Shown: positions 40,040-52,595 of the stretch, in pieces
Position numbering within the stretch: position 1 is the stretch's first letter
Layout: each line of letters starts with the position of its first letter
Assembly (NCBI GenBank): GCA_021234155.1
Contig: JAJEKV010000112.1
Coordinates: 2,162,282 to 2,226,281, forward strand
DNA: 64,000 bases
From: Isoetes taiwanensis
Taxonomy: Eukaryota; Streptophyta; Lycopodiopsida; Isoetales; Isoetaceae
Reading direction: 5' to 3'
Position numbers and translations under genes: made by a program
Notes under the pieces: generated by a model
Seen by the model: only the letters and a program-made list of their open reading frames with translations
Database searches by the model: none
Told to the model about the DNA's origin: nothing

Positions 40040-43000
40040 CTTTGTTCTTTTTCGAGAACAAGGGTGGTCTTCGCCCCACGAAAGTTGGTCCCCGTGGTAA
40101 TGTCGATATTACGAGTCCATTGGAAGAGCCAAATCATGGTTTTGGAGAGGGGAAATTGCTCGTCCATCGCCGGGGCCTTCGTAAAGAGAACTTTTGTGGC
40201 GGCATGTGAGCTCGAAGACTCGGAGCTATTTCATCGTGCACCAACACTTGCATATCCTAGTGAAATGTTTTTCTCATGTCCGCGACCGCAAGACGTTGCA
40301 CCGCTTGTCAAAATTCCACCTTTTTTCGATGCACGAAATTTTTTAGTTATCGTTCTTTTGCATTCATGCTTCATAAATTCGTAATTAATGCATGGTATGG
40401 AATTAAATTCTGATTTTTTGTCAGTTGCCTTCCTAGGTCATCCCCAACATACAGGCAAATTTTTAGAATTTCCGGATAAAGTTCTGATCAAATAGGTAGC
40501 ATTGGAACGGTCTAGGCAGCCTGTTGTTGTTGAAGCAAGAGTAAAGACATTCATAAATTTGTAATTAATGCATAGTAAGGAATTAAATTCTGATTTTTTG
40601 TCAGCAGGCTTCCTAAGTCATCGCCAACGTACATGCCGGTTTTCAAAATTTCCGACAAGGTTTAGATCAAAGTGTTTGCATTAGTACGGTCCCGGCAACT
40701 GTTGTTGGGCGGCCAGAGTGCCGCACGCTTGCCCAAGTCAAACAAGGCCAGGAACTTGCAAGGCCGCCTCATTAGAGGGGAGAGTCCGAACCCCAAGAGG
40801 CGAGCCACAAAAAGTTTCCCGTCCGTCGCCAGGGCCTTCGGGAGAGGGGAAGTTGCCCGTCCGTCGCCAGGGCCTTCGGGAGAGGACTTTTGGGGCAAGC
40901 CTTCCTGTGTGGTTTTAGGGTCCGTGCTCGGCATCAACACCCCCCTCTACGCCAAGACACGGCCTTAAAGGTCCTAGTCGAATCGACAAGGATAGAGCCT
41001 CAAACGTAAACCCTATGAGTTGCCGGGTTCTAGCGGGGTTTTGCGTTTTGGATCTTAGAAGTTTTGGTCCTTTGCACTTGGGACTTGGCGGATAAGATGC
41101 GATTGAGAACGCCAAGCAAGGGGCCCGAGCGGAATCGAGTTTGGATCATACTCCTCCCGTTGTGGCGGTTAGAAGTAAAGGGCGCTTTTGCGGTAGCAAG
41201 ACATTCATAAATTCGTAATTAATGCATAGTACGGAATTAAATTCTGATTTTTTGTCGTCAGCAGGCTTCCTAAGTCATCGCCATCATACGAGGCCAGTTT
41301 TTCAAAATTTCGGACAAGATTTAGATCAAAGTGTTTGCATTAGAACGGTCCGGGCAAAATTGTTGTTGGGCGGTCGGTGGCACACTTGTCCAATTCAAAC
41401 AAGGCCAGGACCTTGCAAGGCCACCTGATTAGAGGGGAGAGTCCGGACCCCAGGAGGCGAGCCCCAAAAAGTTTCCCGAGGCAGCCTTTCCTGGCAGTGC
41501 TCCCCCGGGGGGCCATACGCTAAAGACCACACTCCCGGATCTCGGTTCCCCTATCCGACCGTTGAATCCTTCGTTCAAGGGCCCTGTCTCGATAAGGTCC
41601 AAAAAAATCCAACATCCGTCCGGGAGAACTTATCAAACCGCGAAGCGTCCTGCGGTCGACCGTGTAGAAACCAAAGTGTTTTGTCGTTCAGACATTGCGG
41701 AGGCTCCGGAATGGCGATTCGACTTCGCCACATCGTCCGGGAGGCCGAAATTACCCTAGAGACCAAGTTGCACGGTCAGTTTTGCAAAAGAAAGAAACAC
41801 TTACGCCCTACGTCGCAGTATTCGACAGCCACCTCCTAGGCCAATTGACTACGAGTGTGTTGGACATGAGATAATTTGACGCTACCTCGAGAAGGGGTGG
41901 TCTTTTGGCCATGAAACTTGGTCCCCAGGGCAATGTCGACGTTCCGAGTCCATTGGCAGAGCCGAATCACGATTCCGAAGAGGGGAAGTTGCCCGTCCGT
42001 CGCCAGGGCCTTCGGGAGAGGACTTTTGGGGCAAGCTGCTTCCAGGTGGTTTTTAGGGTCCGTGCTCTGGCGTCAACACCACTCCTCTACGTCAAGACAC
42101 GGCGCAAGGTCCTAGTCGAATCTGACAAGGATAGAGCCTCCGAAACGTAAACCCTATGAGTTGCCAAGTTCTAGCAGGGTTTGCGTTTTGGGTGCCGAGT
42201 TTTGGTCTTTTGCACTTGGGACTTGGCCGATAAGATGCAGTTGAGAACGTGAAGCAAGGGGAACTGACGGAATAGAGTTTGGATCTGTACTCCTCCCGTT
42301 GTGGCAGTTAGAAGTAAAGGGCAGCTTTTGCAGTAGCAAGACATTCATAAATTCGTAATTAATGCATAGTACGGAATTAAATTCTGATTTTTTGTCAGCA
42401 GGCTTCCTAAGTCATCGCCAACATACAGGCCAGTTTTCAAAATTTCTGGACAAGATTTAGATCAAAGTGTTTGCATTAGAACGGTCCCGGCAGTTTGTTG
42501 GGCAGCAGAGGCGCACACTTGCCCAATTCAAACAAGGCCAGGACCTTGCAAGGCCACCTCATTAGAGGGGAGAGTCCGGACCCCAGGAGGCGAGCCCCAA
42601 AAAGTTTCCCGAGGCAGCCTTTCCTGGCAGTGCTCCCCCGGGGGGCCGTACGCTAAAGACCACACTCCCGGATCTCGGTTCCCCAATCCGACCGTTGAAT
42701 CCTTCGTTCAAGGGCCCTGTCTCGATAAGGTCCAAAAAAATCCAACATCCGTCCGTGAGAACTGATCAAACCGCGAAGCGTCCTGCGGTCGACCGTGTAG
42801 AAACCAAAGTGTTTTGTCATTCAGACATTGCGGAGGCTCCGGAATGGCGATTCGACTTCGCCACATCGTCCGGGAGGCCGAAATTACCCTAGAGACCAAG
42901 TTGCACGGTCAGTTTTGCAAAAGAAAGAAACACTTATGCCCTACGTTGCAGTATTCGACAGCCACCTCCTAGGCCAATTGACTACGAGTGTGTTGGACAT

Positions 43001-45050
43001 GAGATAATTTGACGCTACCTCGAGAAGGGGTGGTCTTTTGGCCATGAAACTTGGTCCCCAGGGCAATGTTGACGTTCCGAGTCCATTGGCGAGCGAATCC
43101 ACGATTCCCGGAGAGGGAAGTTGCCCGTCCGTCGCCCGGGGCCTTCGGAGAGGACTTTTGGGGCAAAAATTGCTTCCGTGGTGGTTTTAGGGTCCGTGCT
43201 CAAGGCGTCAACACCCCCCCTCTACGTCAAGACACGGCGCAAGGTCCTAGTCGAATCTGACAAGGATAGAGCCTCCAAAACGTAAACCCTATGAGTTGCC
43301 AGGTTCTAGCAGGGTTTGTGTTTTGGATGCCGAGTTTTGGTCCTTTGCACTTGGGACTTGGCCGATAAGATGCAGTTGAGAACACGAAGCAAGGGGAACT
43401 GACGGAATGGAGTTTGGATCTGTACTCCTCCCGTTGTGGCAGTTAGAAGTAAAGGGCAGCTTTTGCAGTAGCAAGACATTCATAAATTCGTAATTAATGC
43501 ATAGTACGGAATTAAATTCTGATTTTTTGTCAGCAGGCTTCCTAAGTCATCGCCAACATACAGGCCAGTTTTCAAAATTTCTGGACAAGATTTAGATCAA
43601 AGTGTTTGCATTAGAACGGTCCGGGCAGCCTGTTGTTGGGCAGCAGAGCTGGCACACTTGCCCAATTCAAACAAGGCCAGGACCTTGCAAGGCCACCTCA
43701 TTAGAGGGGAGAGTCCGGACCCCAGGAGGCGAGCCCCAAAAAGTTTCCCGAGGCAGCCTTTCCTGGCAGTGCTCCCCGGGGGGCCGTACGCTAAAGACCA
43801 CACTCCCGGATCTCGGTTCCCCTATCCGACCGTTGAATCCTTCGTTCAAGGGCCCTGTCTCGATAAGGTCCAAAAAAATCCAACATCCGTCCGGGAGAAC
43901 TTATCAAACCGCGAAGCGTCCTGCGGTCGACCGTGTAGAAACCAAAGTGTTTTGTCGTTCAGACATTGCGGAGGCTCCGGAATGGCAATTTGACTTCGCC
44001 ACATCGTCCGCGAGGCCGAAATTACCCTAGAGACCAAGTTTCACAGTCAGTTTTGCAAAAGAAAGAAACCTTACGCCCTACGTTGCAGTATTCGATAGCC
44101 ACCTCCTAGGCCAATTGACTACGAGTGTGTTGGACATGAGATAGTTTGACGCTTCCTCGAGAAGGGGTGGTCTTCTGGCCACGAAACTTGGTCACCAGGA
44201 CAATGTCGACATTCCGAGTCCATTGGCAGAGCCGAATCACGATTCCGGAGAGGGGAAGTTGCCCGTCCGTCGCCAGGGCCTTCGGGAGAGGACTTTTGGG
44301 GCAAGCTGCTTCCAGGTGGTTTTTAGGGTCCGTGCTCTGGCGTCAACACCACTCCTCTACGTCAAGACACGGCGCAAGGTCCTAGTCGAATCTGACAAGG
44401 ATAGAGCCTCCGAAACGTAAACCCTATGAGTTGCCAAGTTCTAGCAGGGTTTGCGTTTTGGGTGCCGAGTTTTGGTCTTTTGCACTTGGGACTTGGCCGA
44501 TAAGATGCAGTTGAGAACGTGAAGCAAGGGGAACTGACGGAATAGAGTTTGGATCTGTACTCCTCCCTCCTTGTGGCGCTTAGAAGTAAAGGGCGGCTTT
44601 GCAAGTAGCAAGACATTCATAAATTCGTAATTAATGCATAGTACGGAATTAAATTCTGATTTTTTGTCAGCAGGCTTCCTAAGTCATCGCCAACATACAG
44701 GCCAGTTTTCAAAATTTTCGGACAAGGTTTAGATCAAAGTGTTTGCATTAGAACGGTCCGGCAGCTTTGTTGTTGGGCAGCCGAATGGCACACTTGCCCA
44801 AGTCAAACAAGGCCAGGACCTTGCAAGGCCGCCTCATTAGAGGGGAGAGTCCAGAACCCCAAGAGGCGAAGCTCCAAAAGTTTCCCAAGGTAGCCTTTCC
44901 TGGCAGCGCTCCCCCGGGGGGCCGTACGCTAAAGACCACACTCCCGGATCTCGGTTCCGCTATCCGACCATTGAATCCTTCGTTCAAGGGCCCTCGTTCG
45001 ATAAGGGCCAAAAAAATCCAACATCCGTCCGGGAGAACTTATCAAACCGC
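40040..45050. repeat. Tandem array of about 1.14-kb units
   Basis: The landmark ACATTCATAAATTCGTAATT recurs at 40,547 (last base changed), 41,201, 42,341, 43,476 and 44,613, giving periods of 654 (internally deleted), 1,140, 1,135 and 1,137 bp. A diverged unit starts at about 40,040 and the last is cut at about 45,050. Units 3-5 are very similar. Short frames recur once per unit but show no protein family and are interrupted elsewhere, so I read the array as noncoding. Confidence 0.93.
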
Positions 45051-45234
45051 CCACCCAGGCTCAAACATGCCACCCCAGGCTCAAACATTCGTAAGTAGTA
45101 GTAGCAATAGAAGATTGGTTAAATCCGGAATGCGATTTTGACTGCATATATGGCTCGGGAATGTCCAAATTAGCATAAGGACAAACTTTCATGACCATCA
45201 GATGAAAAAAAGGCACCAAAAATTAAAAGTGTTA

Positions 45235-45385
45235 GACGTCGCTATAACAAAAATATCGTTACGGACATCGCCGCATGCGACGTTAAACCGTATATACGAT
45301 TTTGAAATCGTATATACGATTTCGAAATCGTATATACGATTTCAAAATTACGTCGCATGCGACGTCGCGACGTCGCATGCGACGC
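45235..45385. repeat. Internal palindrome cluster with 20-21-bp tandem repeats
   Basis: TCGTATATACGATTT-type units repeat three times (45,285-45,345) and are flanked by GCATGCGACGT and ACGTCGCATGC in inverted orientation. The whole block can fold on itself. Confidence 0.8.
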
Positions 45386-45565
45386 CGTGTGTTTTACGAT
45401 CCGTGGGGCCGTCTTTTCCGGGACCATTCTAGGCTTCCTTCTATCGACTATTTTGGGCGATCTTCGGCGCTACAACCTTGAACGACTTGCAAGCACTCTT
45501 TTTAAGGTTATTAGATCATGGTTTTTGGATTGAATGGTTTTTTGGATTGAATGATTTAGTGTAGA

Positions 45566-45920
45566 TTTCAAATTTTTTTTTCTATCTCTTTCCTTTTTTT
45601 TCTTCTTCTTGTTTCTTCATTCTTCTTCTTTTTCCTTCTTTCCTCATTTCTTTCTTCGATTCTTCCCTTATTTCACTGTTCCATTCTTCCATTCTTCTAT
45701 CTTCTTCCATTTCATTCTCTTATTTCTTCCATTCTTCTCTTTCTTCCCCTAATTTCTTTTTTCTCCTCTTTCCCCTTCTCTTCTTTCTCCCACCCTTCTC
45801 TTCTTCTTTGATTCATTCATTTTTTTTCTTTCTTGTTTTACTATTTCTTCATCTTCTTTTTTTTTTTTTTTTTTTTTTTTCTTCTTCGATCTTTTTTTTC
45901 GTTGTTCTTATTCTTCTAAC
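45566..45920. repeat. Polypyrimidine tract
   Basis: About 350 bp of almost pure C and T on the plus strand, dominated by TTCTTC and T runs. Confidence 0.95.
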
Positions 45921-46043
45921 TCTTTGTTGCTTTCTATTTCGATTTGGACCCGTCAGGATCTTGTTACACACGTCCTTCTTTTGGTAAGTTGATCGCGCTT
46001 GCATTTTATTTTTATAATTTTAAGCAGGTTAAAAAAAATTGAT

Positions 46044-46330
46044 GGAGTGGCTTGTTCAAGGGCATGGGTCGGCTCCACCTAGAGTGGGGAGGACCATGTA
46101 TCCGGGTTCGAAGTCCACTTTACTACGATCATATATTTTTCCTAGGTTAAGGAGTGGCTTGTTCAAGGGCACGCACTCCCACCTAGAGTGGAGAGGGCCA
46201 CGTACCCGGGTTCAAGTCCACAACCACTTGTTATTTTTTAGGTTTAAAATAAAATTGTAGTGGCTTGTTCAAGGGCACGCTAGGCTCCACTACGAGTGGA
46301 GACGACCAAATGTTCGGGTCCAAGTCGACT
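46044..46330 (+). repeat. Three tRNA-like tandem units
   Basis: Units at about 46,044, 46,151 and 46,258 share GAGTGGCTTGTTCAAGGGC (an A-box-like start), a CTAGAGTGGAGA segment and CGGGTTCAAGTCCA (B-box-like). Unit 2 matches the B-box consensus GWTCRANNC exactly; the others have one change. The spacing is about 107 bp. They could be a tRNA-derived SINE fragment amplified in tandem. None folds as a full tRNA by eye. Confidence 0.6.
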
Positions 46331-47069
46331 TTTCTTGTAATTCTTAGGTAGAGGTGGCCAAATCTAGCTTATAACCCTAAAGCGTATGTTAGCCAACTCT
46401 AGCTTTTAATCCGACTAATCCAGATTTGGAAGGGGCTCATTTCGATGATGGGGGGAGCTGCTTCGAAAAAGAAGGTACATGACCTAGTCATAGTCTTATT
46501 TTTATTCTTTTGTTTTGTGTTAATCTATCGATTTATAGAAAAGGCAAAGAGTGATTGCAAAATTGAAGTCGAATGCCAAAAAATTGGGAGGCGATTGGTC
46601 AAAGGTCCCTAAACCACTTAATCTGTCCATAAGGAAGATATCAAGGTATTTGTTATTTGTTGCCATTCGTTCAATTCGAAATAAGACATTTAACTTGTCA
46701 TGTTGTATTCCTTGCAATCAGATCACTTTCGAACGTGCAAAGGATTCCAAGAAAAAACATCTGCCTCACGGACTGCCAAGGCAACTTCAAGCAAACGAAT
46801 TCCGTCTCACTTGGGTTCTGGCGGCCGAAAAGGCTTTTTACATAGATTTGTAAGTGCTATAAACTCTTAGTTCACGTTAACTTTCAATGTCATTGTCTAA
46901 TATTGGTCGTATTGTTATAGAATTGGCTATACGGGTCTTCCCCTAACAGGGAACACGTAAAGATAGCCACTACTCGCCTCTTGCCTCTTGTATATGATAT
47001 TGTAACTAACTATTAAAATTCTTTCCTTTTTTTTTTTTTAATTTTTTATTTTTTTTTTATTTTTTAGAC

Positions 47070-47290
47070 ACCACGCCGCGACGCCCCGAGTCACGCCCGA
47101 AAGTCACGCCTCGAAAGTCACGCTCGAAATCACGTCTCGCGCGACGCCTCGAAGCGACGCCGCCAACGTCGCGATGCGACGACGTCGCGATGCGACGAAT
47201 CTGCAACGACGTCTGTGACGGATACGCCTGCGGCGACGCCGCCGACGTCGCATAGACGTCGCTCAGACGTCGCTATAGACGTCGCTAAAT
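47070..47290. repeat. Right subterminal CGACG repeats
   Basis: GACGTCGC, CGCGACG and GACGCC motifs repeat densely up to the right inverted end of the CACTA-type element. Confidence 0.8.
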
Positions 47291-47308
47291 GACCCTTTTC
47301 TTGTTGTG

Positions 47309-48290
47309 TGTGGGACCCCGTGCGAATTGATGCAATAGCTACAAGCTTGTTCCTGGACAATGAAGCAAGCAAATAAGCTTGGGGCCCTGGTGCCAAAGTG
47401 GGATTTATGTGTGCATGATAATGACCGATTTTTCACTTGGGCCAAAGTAATCGTCCCATATCTTTTGAGAAAAACGACCATTAAGATATTGTTGCAAAGC
47501 TCGGGATCGAATCGGCAAGCATCGGGCGATTATTCGCTGTTTACCCCAATAACGGGCAAACCATGTAGTGCAATGCTCTTTCCAACATCGTTTCAAACGC
47601 TAAGGAGATTCAGCCATGGCAAGTGCAAGAACAGGATACCTAACATCGTCCATGTGGTGCATCTTGCAGATATAGTGGAGATGGCGCTTCATGGCAGAAT
47701 GTTGAAGAGGCCAAAAACCTGTCTCTTGTAAAAGAATAGCATAGGGCACCGTTGTTTTAACTCCAAGGCTGTAAGTGAGAAAGGACTTTTGCACCCGCTC
47801 CAAGCTCTCCCAAGCACTAGCACTAATGGCATGCCCCCACACTTCGTAACCATACAAAAAAAAAAGTCTACCAAAGCCCAAACAAGTGGGCTTTCCGTGG
47901 CCAATCATGAATTTCTGCGCGAAAACAATTGTTTTGCATTGCATAGAGTGCTCTCCATCCAGCAGCTACCCGCTTGGTAATACACTGTTCCCAGAGTGTG
48001 TTCTTACAGAATTCTACACCAAGATACTTGTAGCTATCTACAACTTCAACTTTGCGGCTATCATAGTGCATAGAGGGAACATTGTGACGAGAAGATTGAA
48101 CTACCAAAAGCTTGGTCTTTTGCAGATTAACACGCAGGCCTGTGTTCTCACAGAAACTGTGCAGAGCATGTAAATGTTGCTGCATACTAGCAGCGGTATG
48201 TGCCAGAAGTGAAACATCATCAGCATACATAAGTTGCCTAATGATATAGTGTGCCAAATATGCTTCTAGACAGCCCACATTGAATGTTAA
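47309..48290 (-). pseudogene. LINE RT fragment (copy 2, right of the CACTA insertion)
   Basis: Starts inside RT with RQLMYADDVSLLAHT (catalytic YADD), then LRVNLQKTKLLVV, VDSYKYLGVEF, AGWRALYAMQNN, LERVQKSFLTYSLGVKTTVP and finally NKLVAIASIRTGSH at the CACTA border. The 5' side is truncated at about 48,290. Frames shift at about 47,900, 47,600 and 47,450. With 39,320-39,770 it forms one element. Confidence 0.88.
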
Positions 48291-48530
48291 GCTTCCTGTT
48301 TTAAGCTACGCATATGTATGGATAGATAGAAGCATATACTAGCAAGGGATCTGCAAAATGAAACTTTGAGTATACATGCTAGCAAGGAATCTTCAAGATA
48401 GCCCAAATGTGGGATCTGCAAGGAGGAAGAAATGCCAAACAAAACTTCAAGTATATTAGCAAGGGATCTTGCCAAACAGAACTTCAAGTATGCTTCTAGA
48501 TAGCCCACATTGATCATGAATCAGCCAGTA
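48291..48530. repeat. CTAGCAAGGGATCT direct repeats flanking the LINE
   Basis: Three to four units containing ACTAGCAAGGGATCT and CTTCAAGTAT, plus two copies of GCTTCTAGAYAGCCCACATT. Related sequence lies at 39,240-39,320, so the LINE went into this repeat. Confidence 0.65.
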
Positions 48531-51500
48531 GAATAGCTTTATCATCTTTTGGCATGTTCAACTTCGATGGATGCATGGTAACAAGAAGCTGCAAATGCTA
48601 TGCCTACCTTTGGCGCCTTGTTTTCGCACAAGCCGTACTATTTCTTGTGCTCTATTTTTAACACTAGCGACTCATTTGTAAACGAAATTTTAGCCACCTT
48701 GAAATTATAGGGTAAATTGCCTTTGATTTTTCAAGGCAAAATTTCAAGGTGATTGCCTGTTCATTTCAAGGTCTAAAACTTCCAGTTTAAAACAGCCAAA
48801 ATTGCAACAAAGCCAACACAGATCAATTACAGAGATATGAGTGATTCAGTGATCAAAACAGAGTTTCAATACAAAGTTTCTATGATAAAATGACTTTCAA
48901 TACAGAGATTCAATATAGAGTTTTCAGTGATCATATCAGCCTTAAAATATCAGGCAGTGTCAAACAGAGCATCTTCATGCAGCTCGCCACTAATATTGAA
49001 GGCATTGCCCGCCTAAATTGACTGTAATAGCAGCTCATCTACCATTTGCACTTCCGTTCTTGATTAACCAGCAAGATCTGCAAGAAAAGGACAGTTAGGA
49101 AGGAATAATCATCAAAACATAACACAAATTAAAACTCGCTTACCTAAATGCCACTGCAAAAAACGAGAACCCAAATCAAGGCGAACGTTTAAAGACCATA
49201 CCAGGTGAGGGTCTGCCTTCCAGTTGATGACGATGCCAAAATATATTTGTTTTTCGGAAGGTGAGGAAAAGCCCAGGCAGAAACTTTCAGTGGCCAACAA
49301 AGTATAATATTTGTCATAAACAGGGTAAATATCACGATGGATGGAATTTGAATGTAAAGATCTAAAAGCGCCACTGCAAGCCCTAAGTGGAGAAGGACGC
49401 ATAGAATAGAATAGAATAGAATCATCCTCAATTTAAACATGATAACATTGCACACGGTCTCTTTAGAGTAAGGTAAAAGCTTAGAGATTGCATCTGCAGC
49501 TTCTTCGGAGAGCTCATTTAATTGCATCTGGAATTTGGAAAGAGATTTCAAGGCTGTGACTCCTTTCTCACCAAGAACGTCATGAAATAATATAGCTTGC
49601 TCTCTTCTAAGGCAGAGGAAAGAATAGACCTCGCTTTAAGAGCCTGAACCTCAGGTCTGTTGAGCAACCTCCTCCCTACCAGCTTTGAACAACAAAAGCC
49701 CTAAGCCAAGCCTGATTATAGGCCGCATCAGATAGTACGGCTACTGGACGGCGATAACCTGAAACCTTGCCCTTTAATAATAAGAGATAGGAAGGTGTTG
49801 TAAATAACGGATATGAAGATGCCCCCAAACCTCTAAATTTTTGCATTCTTTTCCTATCTATTAAAACCAAAAACTGTCTATTAGGTAAAACCCTAAAATG
49901 CATGGATCCAAAACTTTTGAGAGACCAATACCACAAGATTGCATTTCTTATTCAAAATCAATGGCTCAGAAAGAGTGCACTCTAGAAATACATTTTAGTA
50001 CACCTGCATGAATGCAACAATGAAATCATAAAAAAAAACTATGTGAAAAAAGATACAAAACTATGAGTGCTATGTGTTCAAACTCATTTTCGATTGTGAT
50101 CGAGCTTACAACCATCTATTGTTACAAAATTCATGTCAGTAGAAGAGTAGAATAGAAATATTAGTAGGAGGGCTCAATGAATTTATCTCAGTGAATCAGC
50201 GCGAGCATTCAAACTCTCTTGGTGCAAATTTGTTGATCAAAACACTTGGGCAAGAATTGAGGGTGGGAGAAACGGTCATTATTGTTTCTTTAAAACCTGA
50301 CACCCACACCAAGAGCTACTGGCATCATTGAAGCTACATGAGATTGACATCTGAAAAATAGTTTGGAGGCTCAGGTAAAAGTTAAGCTTGGCCCCCTACT
50401 GGCTGCGCACTTCTTGACGTGTCATGGGATTTTGGCCTTTAATTGATCTATATATTCCCTAATGCTAATTACAATAATCTTCTTGCATATTATTGTCTTG
50501 GTTGTCCATTTACATTTTGAACCATTGCCTTTGACATGTTGTTTCTTTGTTGGTGATAGCATGTGGCCATCTCTACCTGTGGCATGATTATCAAAAGCTC
50601 GAGTACATTCCTACCCCCAGGTTCTGTGTTCTACTTGTAGCAACAATGCATTTATCATTATTTGACTGCCCATCATAAGCCTTAGAAACTTCATATGGTT
50701 TGGGCTATGGCATAGTTTGGCAAAAAGAGCTTTTTGTACAGAAGCTGCAGATGTAGCTTCAACTTCGATCGTGGTAATTAAGATTGATCCACGCAACGTC
50801 AACAGAAGATCTCAAGAAAAGGGAAAATGAGCTACCAAAAGGAGTTTATTAGTACTAGATATATAGGCACTGACGGTCACGTGCCATTAGTGCTTGTCGT
50901 CAATCTGAATTATGTAAACAAGTCCTCTTTGGAAGAAGGTGAACTCTCTATTTCTTTATATCTACGTGACCCTTAAATTCATGTGAATTTATTACTATGT
51001 TGTCTTTCTACATCTATTCATTCTGTTTATTTGTATGTGTTTATTGCATATACTAAATGGACTTATAATCATATCGCAGGGAAATGGTCGTCAAAACGAA
51101 AGGGCACAGATAGACCAGACAGCAGCAGAGAAGTGTGAACATTAATTTCTTTTAGATTTATGGTTTGCTTGTAGTTGTAATTGACTCGATCTTTTTGGCA
51201 GAGAAAAGAGAACTTCCGAGCTTATAGTGAAGATGCTCTAGATGATTGAAGATATGAAGGTAGTTTCTATTAATTGTTTTATTTTATACTACAATGTATT
51301 TAACCTGGTAGAAAAATAGGAGAATAGAATAGATTAGAGAAAACTTGTAAGCATAAGGAGCCTGAGGATGATGGATGGGAAAAAGATGATGATGACTGTA
51401 GCAACGGCGAAATAGGAGATGAGACACAAGAGACTAGCCTAAATGTCAAAAGGTGCATATGCATGTTTGATGACAACACCATTTTCTCACAATTACTGGT

Positions 51501-52595
51501 TTCTCGAGTACAGCGCAACTAATTTTGCAGCTACAAATTTCCCCATTATTATATTCTTGCATGCTCACGCGTATCCCAGGATTATGGTCTGGAGTCAATG
51601 TTCTACCAGGTAGTTGATATTAGGGAATGCAAACTCTTTGTGGCAGTTTATTGATTCTATTTCTTTTGGTGTAGCTTTCATTACTTCAAATATTCCATGA
51701 AACTCTTTCAAGTGAAGGGTAACAACACCTATGGAACATCAATGTCTTGTTGTTTTTTTGACAAAAAAAGATCCAGTGAAATCACTTACTCTTTATATAG
51801 CTCTTATTTTGGAAGATCCAGAGAGAATCCCATGAAACTACTGCAAATTATGCCATTATAGAAGGATCCTCTAGTAGAGGTAGCAAGCAGTGTCAAGGCA
51901 TTGCGAATGCTCTTGGAGAACATGAGAATTATATTGGTCAGCCATGTAGTCTAGGTCATGGTCAAAGGTATTGAACAATGAAGCATTTTTTATTTTTATC
52001 TGAAAAGAATTCTAATTCCTAAAAGGCCTATGCGTACAGGGATAGTGAAGTCATTGGTGCAATTTGCACATTTGAACTGTTTCTTCTATATAGACACCAA
52101 ATTGCTTTCTCAAAATATATTTTAGGAACCTAGTTTGCTACTTCTAGTTGTAGCTTTTAATATGAAGCCTTACAATAATCTCTATTCTATCCAAATGGCA
52201 ACATGTGGGGTGAAAGAAGCAAGTATATATGGATCTACACATCCATATTGTAAAACCTAACATGCGTTATCTATCTTATACATTAATAACATGATGCTTG
52301 TCTTATGGATAGTATGCCACTTCAATCTTTATTTCTATTTCAACCGTTAATAAAATAATGTTTGTCTACACGTTTATATCGCTCGAATTATCATTACATT
52401 TTTGCCTCTCAAACATTCGACAAGCAACAAAGACAACTTCTATGGTCCTCCATAAAGCAACTTGGAGTAAGTGCTTATATATTGCAATTTTAACTTTGTA
52501 GTCTTACCAAGTTTATGCTCTTCTCCCTAACCTAGCTTATATCATGGCAATGGGGCCACAACGAAAAGAGAGCTCAATGGCTGGCTAGATAGAAT
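48531..52595. other. No confidently recognised gene
   Basis: Minus-strand frames at 49,112-49,551 (including LNELSEEAADAISKLLPYSK) and 49,676-49,936 look mildly protein-like but match no family I know and do not join with clear splice sites. A (ATAGA)n microsatellite lies at 49,402-49,422. The rest is AT-rich. Confidence 0.4.

Larger units (their letters stand above)
39771..47308. mobile_element. CACTA (En/Spm)-type DNA transposon, 7.5 kb, non-autonomous
   Basis: Left end CACAACAAGAGAATGGAC and right end (read inward from the other strand) CACAACAAGAAAAGGGTC are inverted repeats that continue with CATTTAGCG and a CGACG-rich subterminal zone. TGT borders both ends (39,768-39,770 and 47,309-47,311), the 3-bp target size of CACTA elements. 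CACTACAAGAAA-like ends followed by TTTAGCGACG are well known in plant CACTA elements. The insertion splits one LINE: KLVAIASIRTGSH lies just right of it and LRIET just left. No transposase is recognisable inside; the interior holds a satellite array, a polypyrimidine tract and tRNA-like repeats. Confidence 0.88.

Noticed and set aside
40040-45050. Recurring 60-140-codon frames in each 1.14-kb unit
   Set aside because: They repeat because the DNA repeats; both strands are open, frames break between units and no family motif is visible.
40040-45050. Satellite units as ribosomal DNA spacer or 5S genes
   Set aside because: No 5S, 18S or 25S landmark sequence could be recognised.
49112-49936. Minus-strand multi-exon gene
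   Set aside because: Pieces look mildly protein-like but I could not find splice sites that join them in frame or a known domain.
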